From Lasiosphaeris hirsuta (taxonomy: Eukaryota; Ascomycota; Sordariomycetes; Sordariales; Lasiosphaeriaceae): a DNA stretch of 21,614 nt. The translations under genes were made by a program, and so were the position numbers. Below the pieces are notes generated by a model, which did not search any database, had not been told where the DNA came from, and saw only the letters and a list, made by a program, of their open reading frames with translations. The stretch is taken from positions 1 to 21,614 of the forward strand of contig JAUKUA010000014.1 of the NCBI GenBank assembly GCA_030549175.1. Reading direction: 5' to 3'. Shown in pieces: positions 1-7,200 of the stretch (position 1 is its first letter; each line of letters starts with the position of its first letter).

Positions 1-192
1 TTGCGAAGATTAACTCCCTAAGTTCGTCGTATGAAATCTCTAAACTAGACTAATAGCAATTGTCGGAGTGGTTCGCTGAACGGTTAAGTCGAGAGTTAGG
101 AAAAGGTTAAAGCTCTGTAGTCTGACTCTCCATTTGATACCTCACCTTGTGGTTGTCACATCCTAGACCTTCGTGGGCTGGCCTGTGTCACA
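1..192 (+). repeat. 3' end of an LTR, family A (cut by window edge)
   Basis: This stretch matches the last part of the solo LTR at 8448-9771, with shared blocks such as GAGAGTTAGGAAAAGGTTAA and the closing CCTGTGTCACA. The LTR terminus falls at 192. The rest lies outside the window. It carries fewer C-to-T/G-to-A changes than most other copies. The DNA that follows (193 on) aligns to the interior of a related LTR, so this copy was probably inserted into, or recombined with, an LTR B. Confidence 0.85.
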
Positions 193-693
193 GATTAGTA
201 GGACGTAAGAAATGAGCAGTTAAGGCCTTAAGCCAGCGAAGCGGCTAAGGAAAGATCTTTAGATATTCTAATACCCTTATATATTATACATAACCTCTAT
301 AAAAGAGATAAAGGCCTATAACGGATCCTCAAGAGGAAAAAGCTCCCTAGTTCTTTTTAAAAATAACCTAGAAAGATTATCAGCTGAACTTTAGTGAAGC
401 TGAGAGATAATATAACCTTATAAACCCTTCTATTTCTTATTAACTTATAACTACGAAGTATCATTTGTCATCTTCCTTATAATCGTTCCATATCCCTATA
501 TCTACCTTCTCCCTCATAACTACCAGGACTTTAGGTTACGAAGATCATCTCCCTCACCTTGTGTAAAAGCTCTGAGTTAGACTAACATCATTACTGGCTT
601 AGAGTGGACGGTTAAGTTGATCTAGATCATAGCTCTACAGTTTGGTTACACTGAAGGTGACACCCCAGCCCTCGGTGGCTGGCCTGTGTTACA
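193..693 (+). repeat. 3' part of an LTR, family B
   Basis: From 193 the sequence follows the middle of the LTRs at 7201-8319 and 8448-9771 (shared GGATCCTCAAGAGGAA, CTCCCTAGTTCTTTT and AGAAAGATTATCAGC). It ends at 693 in CCTGTGTTACA. The last 100 bases resemble the 7201-8319 copy more than family A, so I treat it as subfamily B. The 5' part is missing, replaced at 192/193 by the end of an LTR A. It is less RIP-altered than the B copy on the other side of the island. Confidence 0.8.
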
Positions 694-859
694 TTAATAT
701 AAGCTTAAGTTAAAAAATAATTATATACTTTATATAAGAAAAATATACTTTTGTTATTCATTTTATTATAAAGATAATATTATATTTCCCTAGAATCATA
801 AAGAAGATTAGAAAGATGAAGAAACAAACTCCAGCACTCTATAATACACAAAGAATGAC
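694..859. other. AT-rich transition into the gene island
   Basis: Very AT-rich DNA follows the LTR B end and grades by about 800-850 into normal composition. I see no gene. It is probably the decayed flank of the LTR. Confidence 0.5.
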
Positions 860-1222
860 TTGCTCAGACTACCTATTCTAGCTCTCTTTGTGATGTTAAT
901 GCTGATGTTGATCTTCATCTTTATGATCCTGATCTTCATCTTCAATTCTTCCACTCTAGACTCACGTTATCATGCATGCTCCTCATTCTACTCTCTCAAG
1001 CTATTACCAATTATCCCAATCATTCCAATCATGGAGGTCATCGAGGTCGTTGTCGTCGTCGTTATGGTGGAGATGCTCTAGATTGTGATTGTGATTATCG
1101 AGATTGTAAAACCAATCGTCGTCGTCCTCGTTGTCATCCTCCTCCTCCACATCCCCCCACACTTGATGCTTTTATACTGAGGTCGAAACGCTAAAGTCAG
1201 TCTGCGAAATCTTAGGCTCAGG
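860..1222. other. Low-complexity GAT/GTC trinucleotide region, no confident gene
   Basis: The stretch is rich in GAT, CATC, GTC and TCC triplets. On the minus strand about 1176-1004 reads as an open, very acidic Asp/Asn/Glu-rich segment (runs such as EEEDDNEDDDDW) that ends in a stop. On the plus strand short hydrophobic or His/Arg-rich frames overlap it. Triplet-biased DNA gives open frames by chance, so neither is called. The minus-strand segment lies just downstream of the stop of the 1223-1582 reading frame and could be a separate remnant. Confidence 0.4.
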
Positions 1223-1582
1223 TTAGCTTACAACATCCTCATGAGGTCCCCCAGATACGTAATTCCCTTCCAAACTACGACGACTCAACCAGTATGTTTC
1301 TTGGGAGATATCTGTGACTGTGGGTTCTTTTTTACTCACATTTATTTTCTTTTTTGCAGGCGCTGAGGCGTGACGTTAATTAGACTCGTTTTCAGATGCT
1401 AATAACGCACTCACCCCCAATCCCTCATGATACTCGGAATACCGTTGACTCATGAAAGACTCAATCTCTAGTCCTGGCTCTGGGATAAATCGTGAGATTC
1501 CTGGTCGTGAGCCTGGGAATCGTGAGATTCGTCCTGAAATTTGCGCCTCAAAAACTGCCGCTTTTAACCCCAGATTTCCCAA
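1223..1582 (-). pseudogene. Unrecognised minus-strand gene-like C-terminal region
   Basis: I do not recognise a family. On the minus strand a reading frame (LGLKAAVFEAQISGR ... MSQRYSEYHEGLG) reaches a GTGAGT donor at 1414. A 52-bp candidate intron (1363-1414) ends in CCTCAG and contains the only in-frame stop between the two halves. Beyond it comes a lysine-rich segment (APAKKKINVSKKEP), then SQETYWLSRRSLEGNYV, with a TAA stop at 1223-1225. Joining the exons at these sites puts them one base out of phase: the donor follows a run of five G, and six would restore the frame. An AAG acceptor further on would also keep frame. Upstream on the same strand, about 1583-1913, are further protein-like but frame-broken pieces, including an acidic DKDDEDNKDNDE run. 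It could be a decayed MAT-locus neighbour or chance. Confidence 0.3.
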
Positions 1583-2160
1583 AAACTTGTGCCAAGGAGC
1601 TCCTGGACCACAACCACAGGATGTGGCAATTGGGATAATGCCACTCGTCGTTGTCTTTGTTGTCTTCGTCGTCTTTGTCTTCGGCCTCGTTTCTGATCAT
1701 CACCGACCCGTCCACGATTTTGGTATCTTACATGCCCAGAAGGAAGCCAGGCCGGCCAATTCAGTTTTTGTGAAGCTCGTACGCAGTTTTAAAGGTTTCC
1801 ACAAGCCTTTGCCCTCCTTGAACCATTTTTTGGAGCTATATGTTGCCACAAGGCAGCTCAGTGACTTTTTCGAGAAAATCCAGGTATGCGAGGATGTTCT
1901 TGGGACCACGTGAACTCGTGGAGTTTGAGTTATCTCATACTCGAGATCTTCAATTGACGTATTGAAGGATTCTCATTCTAAGTGTTATTCATTTTAACGT
2001 TGGGCTTCAAGTTATCTCAGTCTCAGTGGGGATTTCCCAACGTTCAACACTGCAAATGAAGCTAATGTTTCTGGGCGACTGGCTGTCCAATCATCTTCAT
2101 TTATCATCTCGCTTACCGCGCTAAGGAAGAAAAGGTTAAGTGTGACAGTGTTAATTATTG
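1583..2160. other. Gene-like but unresolved stretch upstream of the HMG gene
   Basis: Normal-composition DNA with short open frames on both strands and no recognisable domain. On the minus strand, pieces such as NILAYLDFLEKVTELPCGN (about 1905-1850) and LVETFKTAYELHKN look protein-like but sit in frames interrupted by stops. I looked for a MAT1-1-1 alpha box and for the usual MAT neighbours APN2 and SLA2 and found none. A CCAAT pentamer lies at 2087-2091. Confidence 0.35.
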
Positions 2161-2496
2161 ACGGCGGGTGCGAGAACAAAGACGTATCACGTGGCTTTTT
2201 CATTTCCAATTTCTTTCACTCTACCCCTCTCTCCCGCTAATTTTCTTTCTTCCTACTTCATCCTTTTCCACCAATTCTTCTTTCTTCCTACTTCACCTTT
2301 TTCTACCAATTCCTCTTTTCTTTCCTTCTTACCTTTCCACAAAACTCATCAGGGCCCAGTAAATTTGCCAACGACACTCCCATTCCCAATTATCACCCCT
2401 TATTCTTTGGAGTCTGGTACTTCAATTCCCCTCAATCATCAATTATTGAGTTCCGTGCTTGAATCTCAATTTTGAACTTCCCATTACCAATTCATT
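2161..2496 (+). promoter_or_regulatory. Pyrimidine-rich promoter/5' leader of the HMG gene
   Basis: A long C/T-rich tract on the coding strand (about 2195-2345), followed by mixed sequence up to the candidate ATG at 2497. Such tracts are common just upstream of filamentous fungal transcription starts. It lies outside the 153-bp inverted repeat, so only the plus-strand HMG gene has it. No TATA box or defined operator can be assigned. Confidence 0.45.
2243..2312 (+). repeat. 35-bp tandem duplication in the leader
   Basis: Two adjacent 35-bp units (2243-2277 and 2278-2312) begin with TTCTTTCTTCCTACTTCA and end with ACCAATTC, differing at only a few positions. A shortened third start (CTCTTTTCTTTCC) follows. 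Each unit contains a CCAAT pentamer. Confidence 0.8.
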
Positions 2497-2679
2497 ATGT
2501 CAAAACAGTTCAAAATGGAAATTCATGATCCCGCTTGGGTCCTTCAAACCGTGGCCGAACACTGGAGTTATTATCTGCTCAGCTTGGTCACTGGAACGCG
2601 AAGAATATATCGCGATAGATTCTCCCATGTACCGTCGACTTCCCAAGCCCGTCCTCACAGGCCTATCTTCTGAGGCTTC

Positions 2680-2725
2680 GTAAGTTCCATTCCCTACTTT
2701 CTTTTCTTTTCTGACATTGCTTCAG
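2680..2725 (+). other. Intron 1 of the MAT1-2-1-like gene
   Basis: 46 bp, with a GTAAGT donor at 2680, a CTGAC branch-point-like motif at 2711-2715 and a TTCAG acceptor ending at 2725. Splicing joins the ...LTGLSSEAS frame to KTLGTDCIWLRDGCN without a break (phase 2, serine TC|C), and this is what supports it. Confidence 0.8.
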
Positions 2726-2747
2726 CAAAACACTCGGAACCGACTGC

Positions 2748-2900
2748 ATATGGTTGCGCGATGGTTGTAACACAGATATTTATCTACTCGGTCCGAAGAC
2801 AACGTTTGAGCCAGATATCATTACTATCAACGATGTCATTTATTGGGACCCAAAACAAGCCCAGATCCCCCCTCAGATTCCGCCGACCATTCTCCCCGTC
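2748..2900 (+). repeat. Left arm of a perfect 153-bp inverted repeat
   Basis: Compared base by base, 2748-2900 equals the reverse complement of 4949-5101 at every position. Identity stops abruptly on both sides (2747/5102 and 2901/4948). The arm lies wholly within exon 2 of the MAT1-2-1-like gene and codes for the tail of CIWLRDGCNTDIYLLGPK through PPQIPPTILPV. At 153 bp it is shorter than the few-hundred-base duplications usually needed to trigger RIP, which may be why it is intact. Confidence 0.97.
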
Positions 2901-3005
2901 ATTAAAGAAAAAGTATCACGACCCCCAACGCCTACATTTTGTACCGTAAGGACAAACACAAGGAGCTGAAGGAGAGCCACGGTGGGATTCATAATAATGA
3001 GATCT

Positions 3006-3053
3006 GTGAGCGTCTCTTAACAATTTACTCCTCTATGTTACTAATTCTTTCAG
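3006..3053 (+). other. Conserved HMG-box intron of the MAT1-2-1-like gene
   Basis: 48 bp. The donor GTGAGC follows ...AATGAGATCT, ACTAAT is the likely branch region, and the acceptor is TTCTTTCAG. It interrupts the serine codon of NNEIS (phase 1). Its length is a multiple of three and it contains no in-frame stop, so an unspliced transcript would carry 16 extra residues inside the HMG box instead of terminating. Confidence 0.9.
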
Positions 3054-3675
3054 CCGTCCTCACTGGTGCCATGTGGAAGAACGAGACGCCTGAAGTTCGA
3101 GCGAAATACTACGCAAAATCTCTGGCTATGAAGGACGAAATTATCCGTCGACATCCTGAATACCGCTACAAACCACGAAGGTCGTCCGAGATCAAGAGAA
3201 GAAACCTGCCCCCAATGGCAGGAAAAAATAAGTTTGAGCTCAAGCAGTATAACGTTCGAAGACGAAGGCTGGCCTCACCTGTTGACCCCGACGAAACGCT
3301 CTGCGACCTCTTCCCTGATGTCATAGACGTTGACAATAACGACAAACCCATACAACCGAAGGTCCCATGGTCGCCGTCGCTAGTCGACAGCGACCTACAG
3401 CCTTTCTTCACATCATCAAGCGACTTGTCCATGGTTGACCGAAGCGTGCTTTTTGGGCCTGCGTGCCCTGGGGCTGGGGAGTTTTGGGCTGATTCCTGGG
3501 GAGCTCGGGGTGGGAACAAGCTGTAAAAACTCTTCCTCAACTTGACTCCATCTCCCTCATTCAACGCCTATTCACCCTTCTGGCTGCAGAGTTCACGGCC
3601 GTGATTCACGACAATCAGGTCATTGTTCGAATCACGCCGTCTGGTTCGCCGATGATGCAGTACTTTTTGGAATAG

Positions 3676-4072
3676 GGAGCAGGTTATGGACAATACGAGT
3701 GAGTTTTTCTCTCTGGTTATAAATTTTTCCTCTCTGCCACACAAATCTAACAAATCAGGATGATGACTGGGAAGAGCGTGCTTGCGCAGAGTTCCACAGG
3801 GGAGATTTTGATAGTTGGAGGGCCAGCAGGACTGGGTATTTTGGGGGGGGGTATTCAATTTTGATGGGTGGGTGTGTGTATTTTTTTCGTGGTTTTTGTG
3901 CTCTCTCATTCTAGGATCACGTATCTGAGCCGTGATGCAAGCTGGATACTTTTAACGTGGACTATGAAGCGCTAAACTACGAATGAAGCGCTATAGACTA
4001 CGAACTTAGAAATCTCAGAAATCACTTTATCACTGAACTTATCTCCTCAACAGCCTCCCTCGATCATCTCCA
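3676..4072. other. Convergent intergenic region between the two HMG genes
   Basis: It separates the 3' ends of the plus- and minus-strand HMG genes. A well-formed intron-like segment lies at 3699-3758 (GTGAGTTTTT donor, CTAAC branch at 3747-3751, ATCAG acceptor). It could be a 3' UTR intron, or part of a longer C-terminus if the TAG at 3673 is a mutation. A nine-G run is at 3843-3851, next to GT-rich sequence. A short direct repeat (ATGAAGCGCTA at 3964-3974 and 3983-3993, with ACTACGAA between and after) lies near 3961-4005. Confidence 0.5.
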
Positions 4073-5134
4073 TCATCTCCCTCCCATCTCAACCTCTCGA
4101 AACCTGACTCGATAGGGGGACTGAGACTGAATCTGAGTCTCAATCTCAGTCTTCGTCTCAGTCTTCTTCGTCGTCTCAATAGTCTTTGATGCTATCGACT
4201 TTGGGTGACCTCTGGGGTACTTCAGAGGCTTTCGTGGCTCGGTCCTCGCATATTGATATCCTGGATATTTCTCCTTGTGCTTCTTGTCTTCTTGTTTTGC
4301 AAGTTCAGAAAAATGTCGAATAACAGAGGCATCTTCTGATCGCCACATTTCACCAATGAGTTTGGCTGCCTGCGTTAGTAAAAACGATATTTGTGGATAA
4401 GAGAACTCACACAAAACCCCCGCTGTCAACCCTGGATTTTCTTTTCTCATACTCTTTGCCTTCCATTGTCGATACAACATGAATTTGTTTCTTGGGCGGG
4501 GGATTTTGGACTGTGAGTGAGGCTGCTGTCCTGGTTCTGTCCAAGATATCCATGTTAGGTCAGACTCTGACTCGCCTGGCTTTGACAAACAGGACGATGT
4601 CCAGGTTTTTGGGCATGTCGAGGCCAATGTCCAGTTTGCTGTCGAGTTTGTTGTCGAGTTTGCTGTTGTTGATGTCCAGTTTTTTGCCATTTGCCAATCC
4701 TTTCCTGCCCAGGAATTCTGGAAATTCTGTCCTGTATGGCCCCAGGAATCTTGCCCTGATGTTTGGCCTGCCCAGGAATCCTTTTGGCCAGAATCTTGTC
4801 CAGAAATCTTTCCAAGATTCCCAGCGTCCCCTCTCCACGAATCTGCTGAATCACCAAAACTTTGCCCTGCCCACGGAAAAGTCGAAAAATCCCAATCTGT
4901 GCCTGTGACTGTCCCTGCCTCTGTCTTTGTCTCTGTCTGCCGTCGTGCGACGGGGAGAATGGTCGGCGGAATCTGAGGGGGGATCTGGGCTTGTTTTGGG
5001 TCCCAATAAATGACATCGTTGATAGTAATGATATCTGGCTCAAACGTTGTCTTCGGACCGAGTAGATAAATATCTGTGTTACAACCATCGCGCAACCATA
5101 TCTCAAACGTTGTCTTCGGTCCGAGTAGATTTAT
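4073..5134 (-). CDS. Headless HMG-box gene, MAT1-1-3-like, fused to a MAT1-2-1 N-terminal segment
   Basis: A reading frame open from 5134 to a TGA at 4073-4075. From its N-terminus: a duplicated LLGPKTTFE piece, then the 153-bp repeat segment (WLRDGCNTDIYLLGPK ... PPTILPV) identical to the plus-strand gene. Next comes a low-complexity Gln/Trp/Ser/Thr linker of about 145 residues, then an HMG box: IPRPRNKFMLYRQWKAK, NPGLTAGVL, an intron at 4366-4410, SKLIGEMWRSEDASVIRHF, KYPGYQYARTEPRKPLK. The tail is Thr/Glu/Lys/Gln-rich. The intron has a GTGAGT donor and a TACTAAC branch and splits a serine codon, as in the other gene. The RPRNKF/ENPGLTAG style differs from MAT1-2-1 and resembles MAT1-1-3 as I know it. 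No ATG, first exon or promoter is visible; a TAG at 5135-5137 closes the frame upstream. It may be a silent 3' cassette, a pseudogene, or use an unseen start. Confidence 0.75.
   Translation of the reverse strand: MNLLGPKTTFEIWLRDGCNTDIYLLGPKTTFEPDIITINDVIYWDPKQAQIPPQIPPTILPVARRQTETKTEAGTVTGTDWDFSTFPWAGQSFGDSADSWRGDAGNLGKISGQDSGQKDSWAGQTSGQDSWGHTGQNFQNSWAGKDWQMAKNWTSTTANSTTNSTANWTLASTCPKTWTSSCLSKPGESESDLTWISWTEPGQQPHSQSKIPRPRNKFMLYRQWKAKSMRKENPGLTAGVLCEFSYPQISFLLTQAAKLIGEMWRSEDASVIRHFSELAKQEDKKHKEKYPGYQYARTEPRKPLKYPRGHPKSIASKTIETTKKTETKTEIETQIQSQSPYRVRFREVEMGGR
4366..4410 (-). other. HMG-box intron of the minus-strand gene
   Basis: 45 bp. The donor GTGAGTTCTC begins at 4410, a perfect TACTAAC is at 4380-4374, and the acceptor GGCAG ends at 4366. 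Using this second CAG gives T|CC serine followed by KLIGEMW. The nearer CAG (ending at 4370) would lead to an early stop. The length is divisible by three and stop-free, as for the matching intron in the plus-strand gene. Confidence 0.8.
4949..5101 (-). repeat. Right arm of the 153-bp perfect inverted repeat
   Basis: Exact reverse complement of 2748-2900. It reads in frame into the minus-strand HMG gene. The left arm is preceded by exon 1 and intron 1 of MAT1-2-1. This arm instead borders directly on the hairpin at 5102-5161, so it is cut off at its 5' coding end. Confidence 0.97.
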
Positions 5135-5161
5135 CTACTCGGACCGAAGACAACGTTTGAG
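5102..5161. repeat. Perfect hairpin: 29-bp arms, 2-nt loop
   Basis: 5102-5130 is the exact reverse complement of 5133-5161, with TT between. Each arm is a further copy of the 29-bp segment found inside the inverted repeat (2782-2810 and 5039-5067), differing at one base in the centre of CGG(A/T)CCG. That segment therefore occurs four times in the window, three of them within 5039-5161. Confidence 0.95.
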
Positions 5162-5450
5162 CATATCTGCCTCTGAAATAAATGATGACATGAATGTCCC
5201 TGTTTCCAACGAATCTCCTGTCGAATTCTCTGACATCAATGCTGTCGAATCTGTCGTCGTCGTCTCTCTCCCAAGAATCCGTCTATCTCCCTGTCTCTGT
5301 CCTCGTTAGAAAAGTCCAGAGTAGAATGGTATTGAAAAGGCAGAAAACCTCGACTAAGATTGAGTCCAAGACAAAGGACAAAAAGATAAAAGTAAAGTGG
5401 CAGACAGAAATATAGGGAGACTAACCTCCAGATACTTAGATCCTTATTGT
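5162..5450. other. Island edge: unassigned open frames after the hairpin
   Basis: On the plus strand the hairpin arm (LLGPKTTFE) ends after a few codons at TGA in its own frame. A second frame stays open with an acidic start (ASEINDDMNVPVSNESPVEF) and stops after SPCLCPR. A third overlaps it with a Lys-rich end (QKTSTKIESKTKDKKIK) and stops at 5413-5415. No domain is recognisable. These could be remnants of a third MAT-gene fragment joined at the hairpin. Composition falls to AT-rich from about 5430. Confidence 0.4.
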
Positions 5451-7200
5451 TTCATCTAGTCACTATTTACTATCGATTTCTAATTCGTCCCATTGCAGAT
5501 GTTTGGCTTATTTTGGGTTAATTTATATGTTAAAAATACGAGACTTGTATTAAGAGTGTTATTTATCTATAATCTTAATAATTTTCATTGATAACATAGC
5601 TCTTTATATTAAATATATTAAAAGAACTATCTTATACCCAATCTTAATGATATTAATTGAAGTTTATAGTTTAGCTCTTATTTTAAATACGCTAAAATAT
5701 TTAAGACTTATCTTATACGAATTATCTTTAAAATTGATCGTAGAAATTTTACTTTATTAGCTAACATCTTACATTAAATATATTAAAAATTTAAAACTTT
5801 TGTTAAGAACTGTAATTTTATACTTTATTTTAGTACTCTTGATTTATTACCAACGTTATTTTAAATATATTGAAAGATTTCAAAACTTTTATATAATAAC
5901 TATTTCATTATTTAATAGTATTAACCTTGACTAGTAATTATCATTATTTAACTATTGCCTTAATATATAAAGAATATATAAGACTTATTTTAAGATATGG
6001 TTTTATACGTAATCTTATTAATCTTAATTTAACTTTGAAATTTAAATATTCAAGATATATTTTGACAATTATCTTTATAGTTAATCTTTACAATCTTAAT
6101 TTATAATCTAACCATTTTATTTAAATACGTTGAACTTATTTATTACTTACCTTAGGAGATCTATTACCGTTCTACTTAATCTTAGTAATTATCATTGAAA
6201 TTTATAGTTTAATAATAACTATTATCTTCACATTTAATTTTAATAATTTTTTATATAAGCTTATGAGCTTATACAGCTTTTCTTAAATTAAATAACTTTA
6301 AAATAATTGATACTTATTTTGTTTAAACTATTGTCTTATAATAAGTTATAGTAAGTTTAATTTACGTTTATAATTATTATTTATATAATTAATCTTAAAA
6401 ATCTTAATTGAAGGTTATAATTACTTACCTCTTTATATTCAATGTCTTTTCCATATGTAAGATATTTAAAACTATTACTTCATCTTAATAAGTACTTAAC
6501 TTAAGATTAAATATGTTAAAAGTATTTAAGCCTTATTATTAAAACTTTTATCATCTTACAAAAATATAGGGTTTAAGTTAATAATTTACAGTTAACCATT
6601 TTATATTATATAATATAATACATCTTTAAAAACATATGTCTTACTTAATTTCTTTTACTCAATATATTAATATAACTTAAATGTTAACTATACGAGCTTT
6701 AACTTTATCTTCCTCAGAAATCTTTACTATAGTAAGTATATAATCTTACTTAGAAAATATCATCTTCTATAATAGTTATTAACCTTAGTAAGTCCTTAAT
6801 GAACGTTTTAGTCGTTAATTAACTCTATTATATTTGGCACCTTGGAAAATCTTAAGCTACGCTCTTTATTATACTTAACCTTAACTACCTTTCATTACCT
6901 TATAATTTATTTTACTCTTACTATAATAAACTCTTTGAAATATTAAAACTTTTAATTTTAGAAGAACTATTTTATTATATTTCATGACCTTATGAATCTT
7001 CATTTATCTTTATACTTAATCATCGCAGCATTAATTTTAATTTCAAGTTACGTACCTTTTCATATTAAATACATTAAACCTATATAAGATGTATCTTCTA
7101 AAAAGATTATATTATACTTAAACTAAGTAATTATAATTTATTACGTAACTCATTTTTCAAGTACATATATTTTTGACTTAATCTTATTAACCATAGTTTA
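5451..7200. repeat. Very AT-rich, strongly decayed tandem-repeat block
   Basis: No gene. A blurred period of very roughly 80-100 bp is visible: TTAAATATATTAAAA-type starts recur near 5610, 5690, 5780 and 5860, with TAATCTTA and GTTTATAGTTTAG between them. Near 6660-6780 the text (AAATGTTAACTATACGAGCT; AGAAATCTTTACTATAGTAA; TATAATCTTACTTAGAAAAT) lines up with the better preserved array at 10754-12625, so both blocks are probably one repeat family. The extreme lack of G and C fits heavy RIP. Confidence 0.6.

Larger units (their letters stand above)
2497..3675 (+). pseudogene. MAT1-2-1: MAT1-2-1-like HMG-box mating-type gene with apparent frameshifts
   Basis: MAT1-2-1 proteins are nuclear HMG-box factors that set mating-type identity. 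Exon 1 starts at ATG 2497 (MSKQFKMEIHDPAW). Intron 1 is 2680-2725. Exon 2 carries LLGPKTTFEPD and YWDPKQ, a segment I recognise from the N-terminal region of mat a-1 proteins. The HMG box follows: NAYILYRKDKHKELKE, NNEIS, then after the intron at 3006-3053 GAMWKNETPEVRAKYY and HPEYRYKPRRSSEIKRR. That intron splits a serine codon (T|CC), the diagnostic position in MAT1-2-1. Three frame changes are needed: near 2595-2610; at the five-C run 2922-2926, where six C would give RPPNAYILYRKD; and at 3493-3510, most simply the four-G run at 3507-3510, after which WEQAVKTLPQLDSISLIQ stays open to TAG at 3673-3675. Two of the three sit at homopolymers, so assembly error is as likely as decay. Without correcting the last one the frame stops at 3524-3526. 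Confidence 0.85.

Noticed and set aside
1452..1913. 153-codon plus-strand open frame
   Set aside because: Low-complexity composition (repeated GNREI/PGREP and long Val/Phe runs), no domain, and the opposite strand gives at least as plausible a reading.
3166..3909. Minus-strand open frames opposite the end of MAT1-2-1
   Set aside because: Shadow frames of the coding strand and of GT-rich intergenic DNA, without domain features.
4492..5065. Plus-strand open frames opposite the second HMG gene
   Set aside because: Mirror images of the Gln/Trp/Ser/Thr-rich linker on the minus strand. Runs of Leu/Ser and Cys/Leu are what the complement of that low-complexity DNA gives.
820..5430. MAT1-1-1 alpha box, APN2 or SLA2
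   Set aside because: I read both strands for alpha-box motifs and for the usual MAT neighbours and saw none.
694..7200. MAT island carried as cargo inside one LTR B retrotransposon
   Set aside because: The two LTR B copies differ too much in decay and completeness, and there is no visible primer-binding site, polypurine tract or pol in between.
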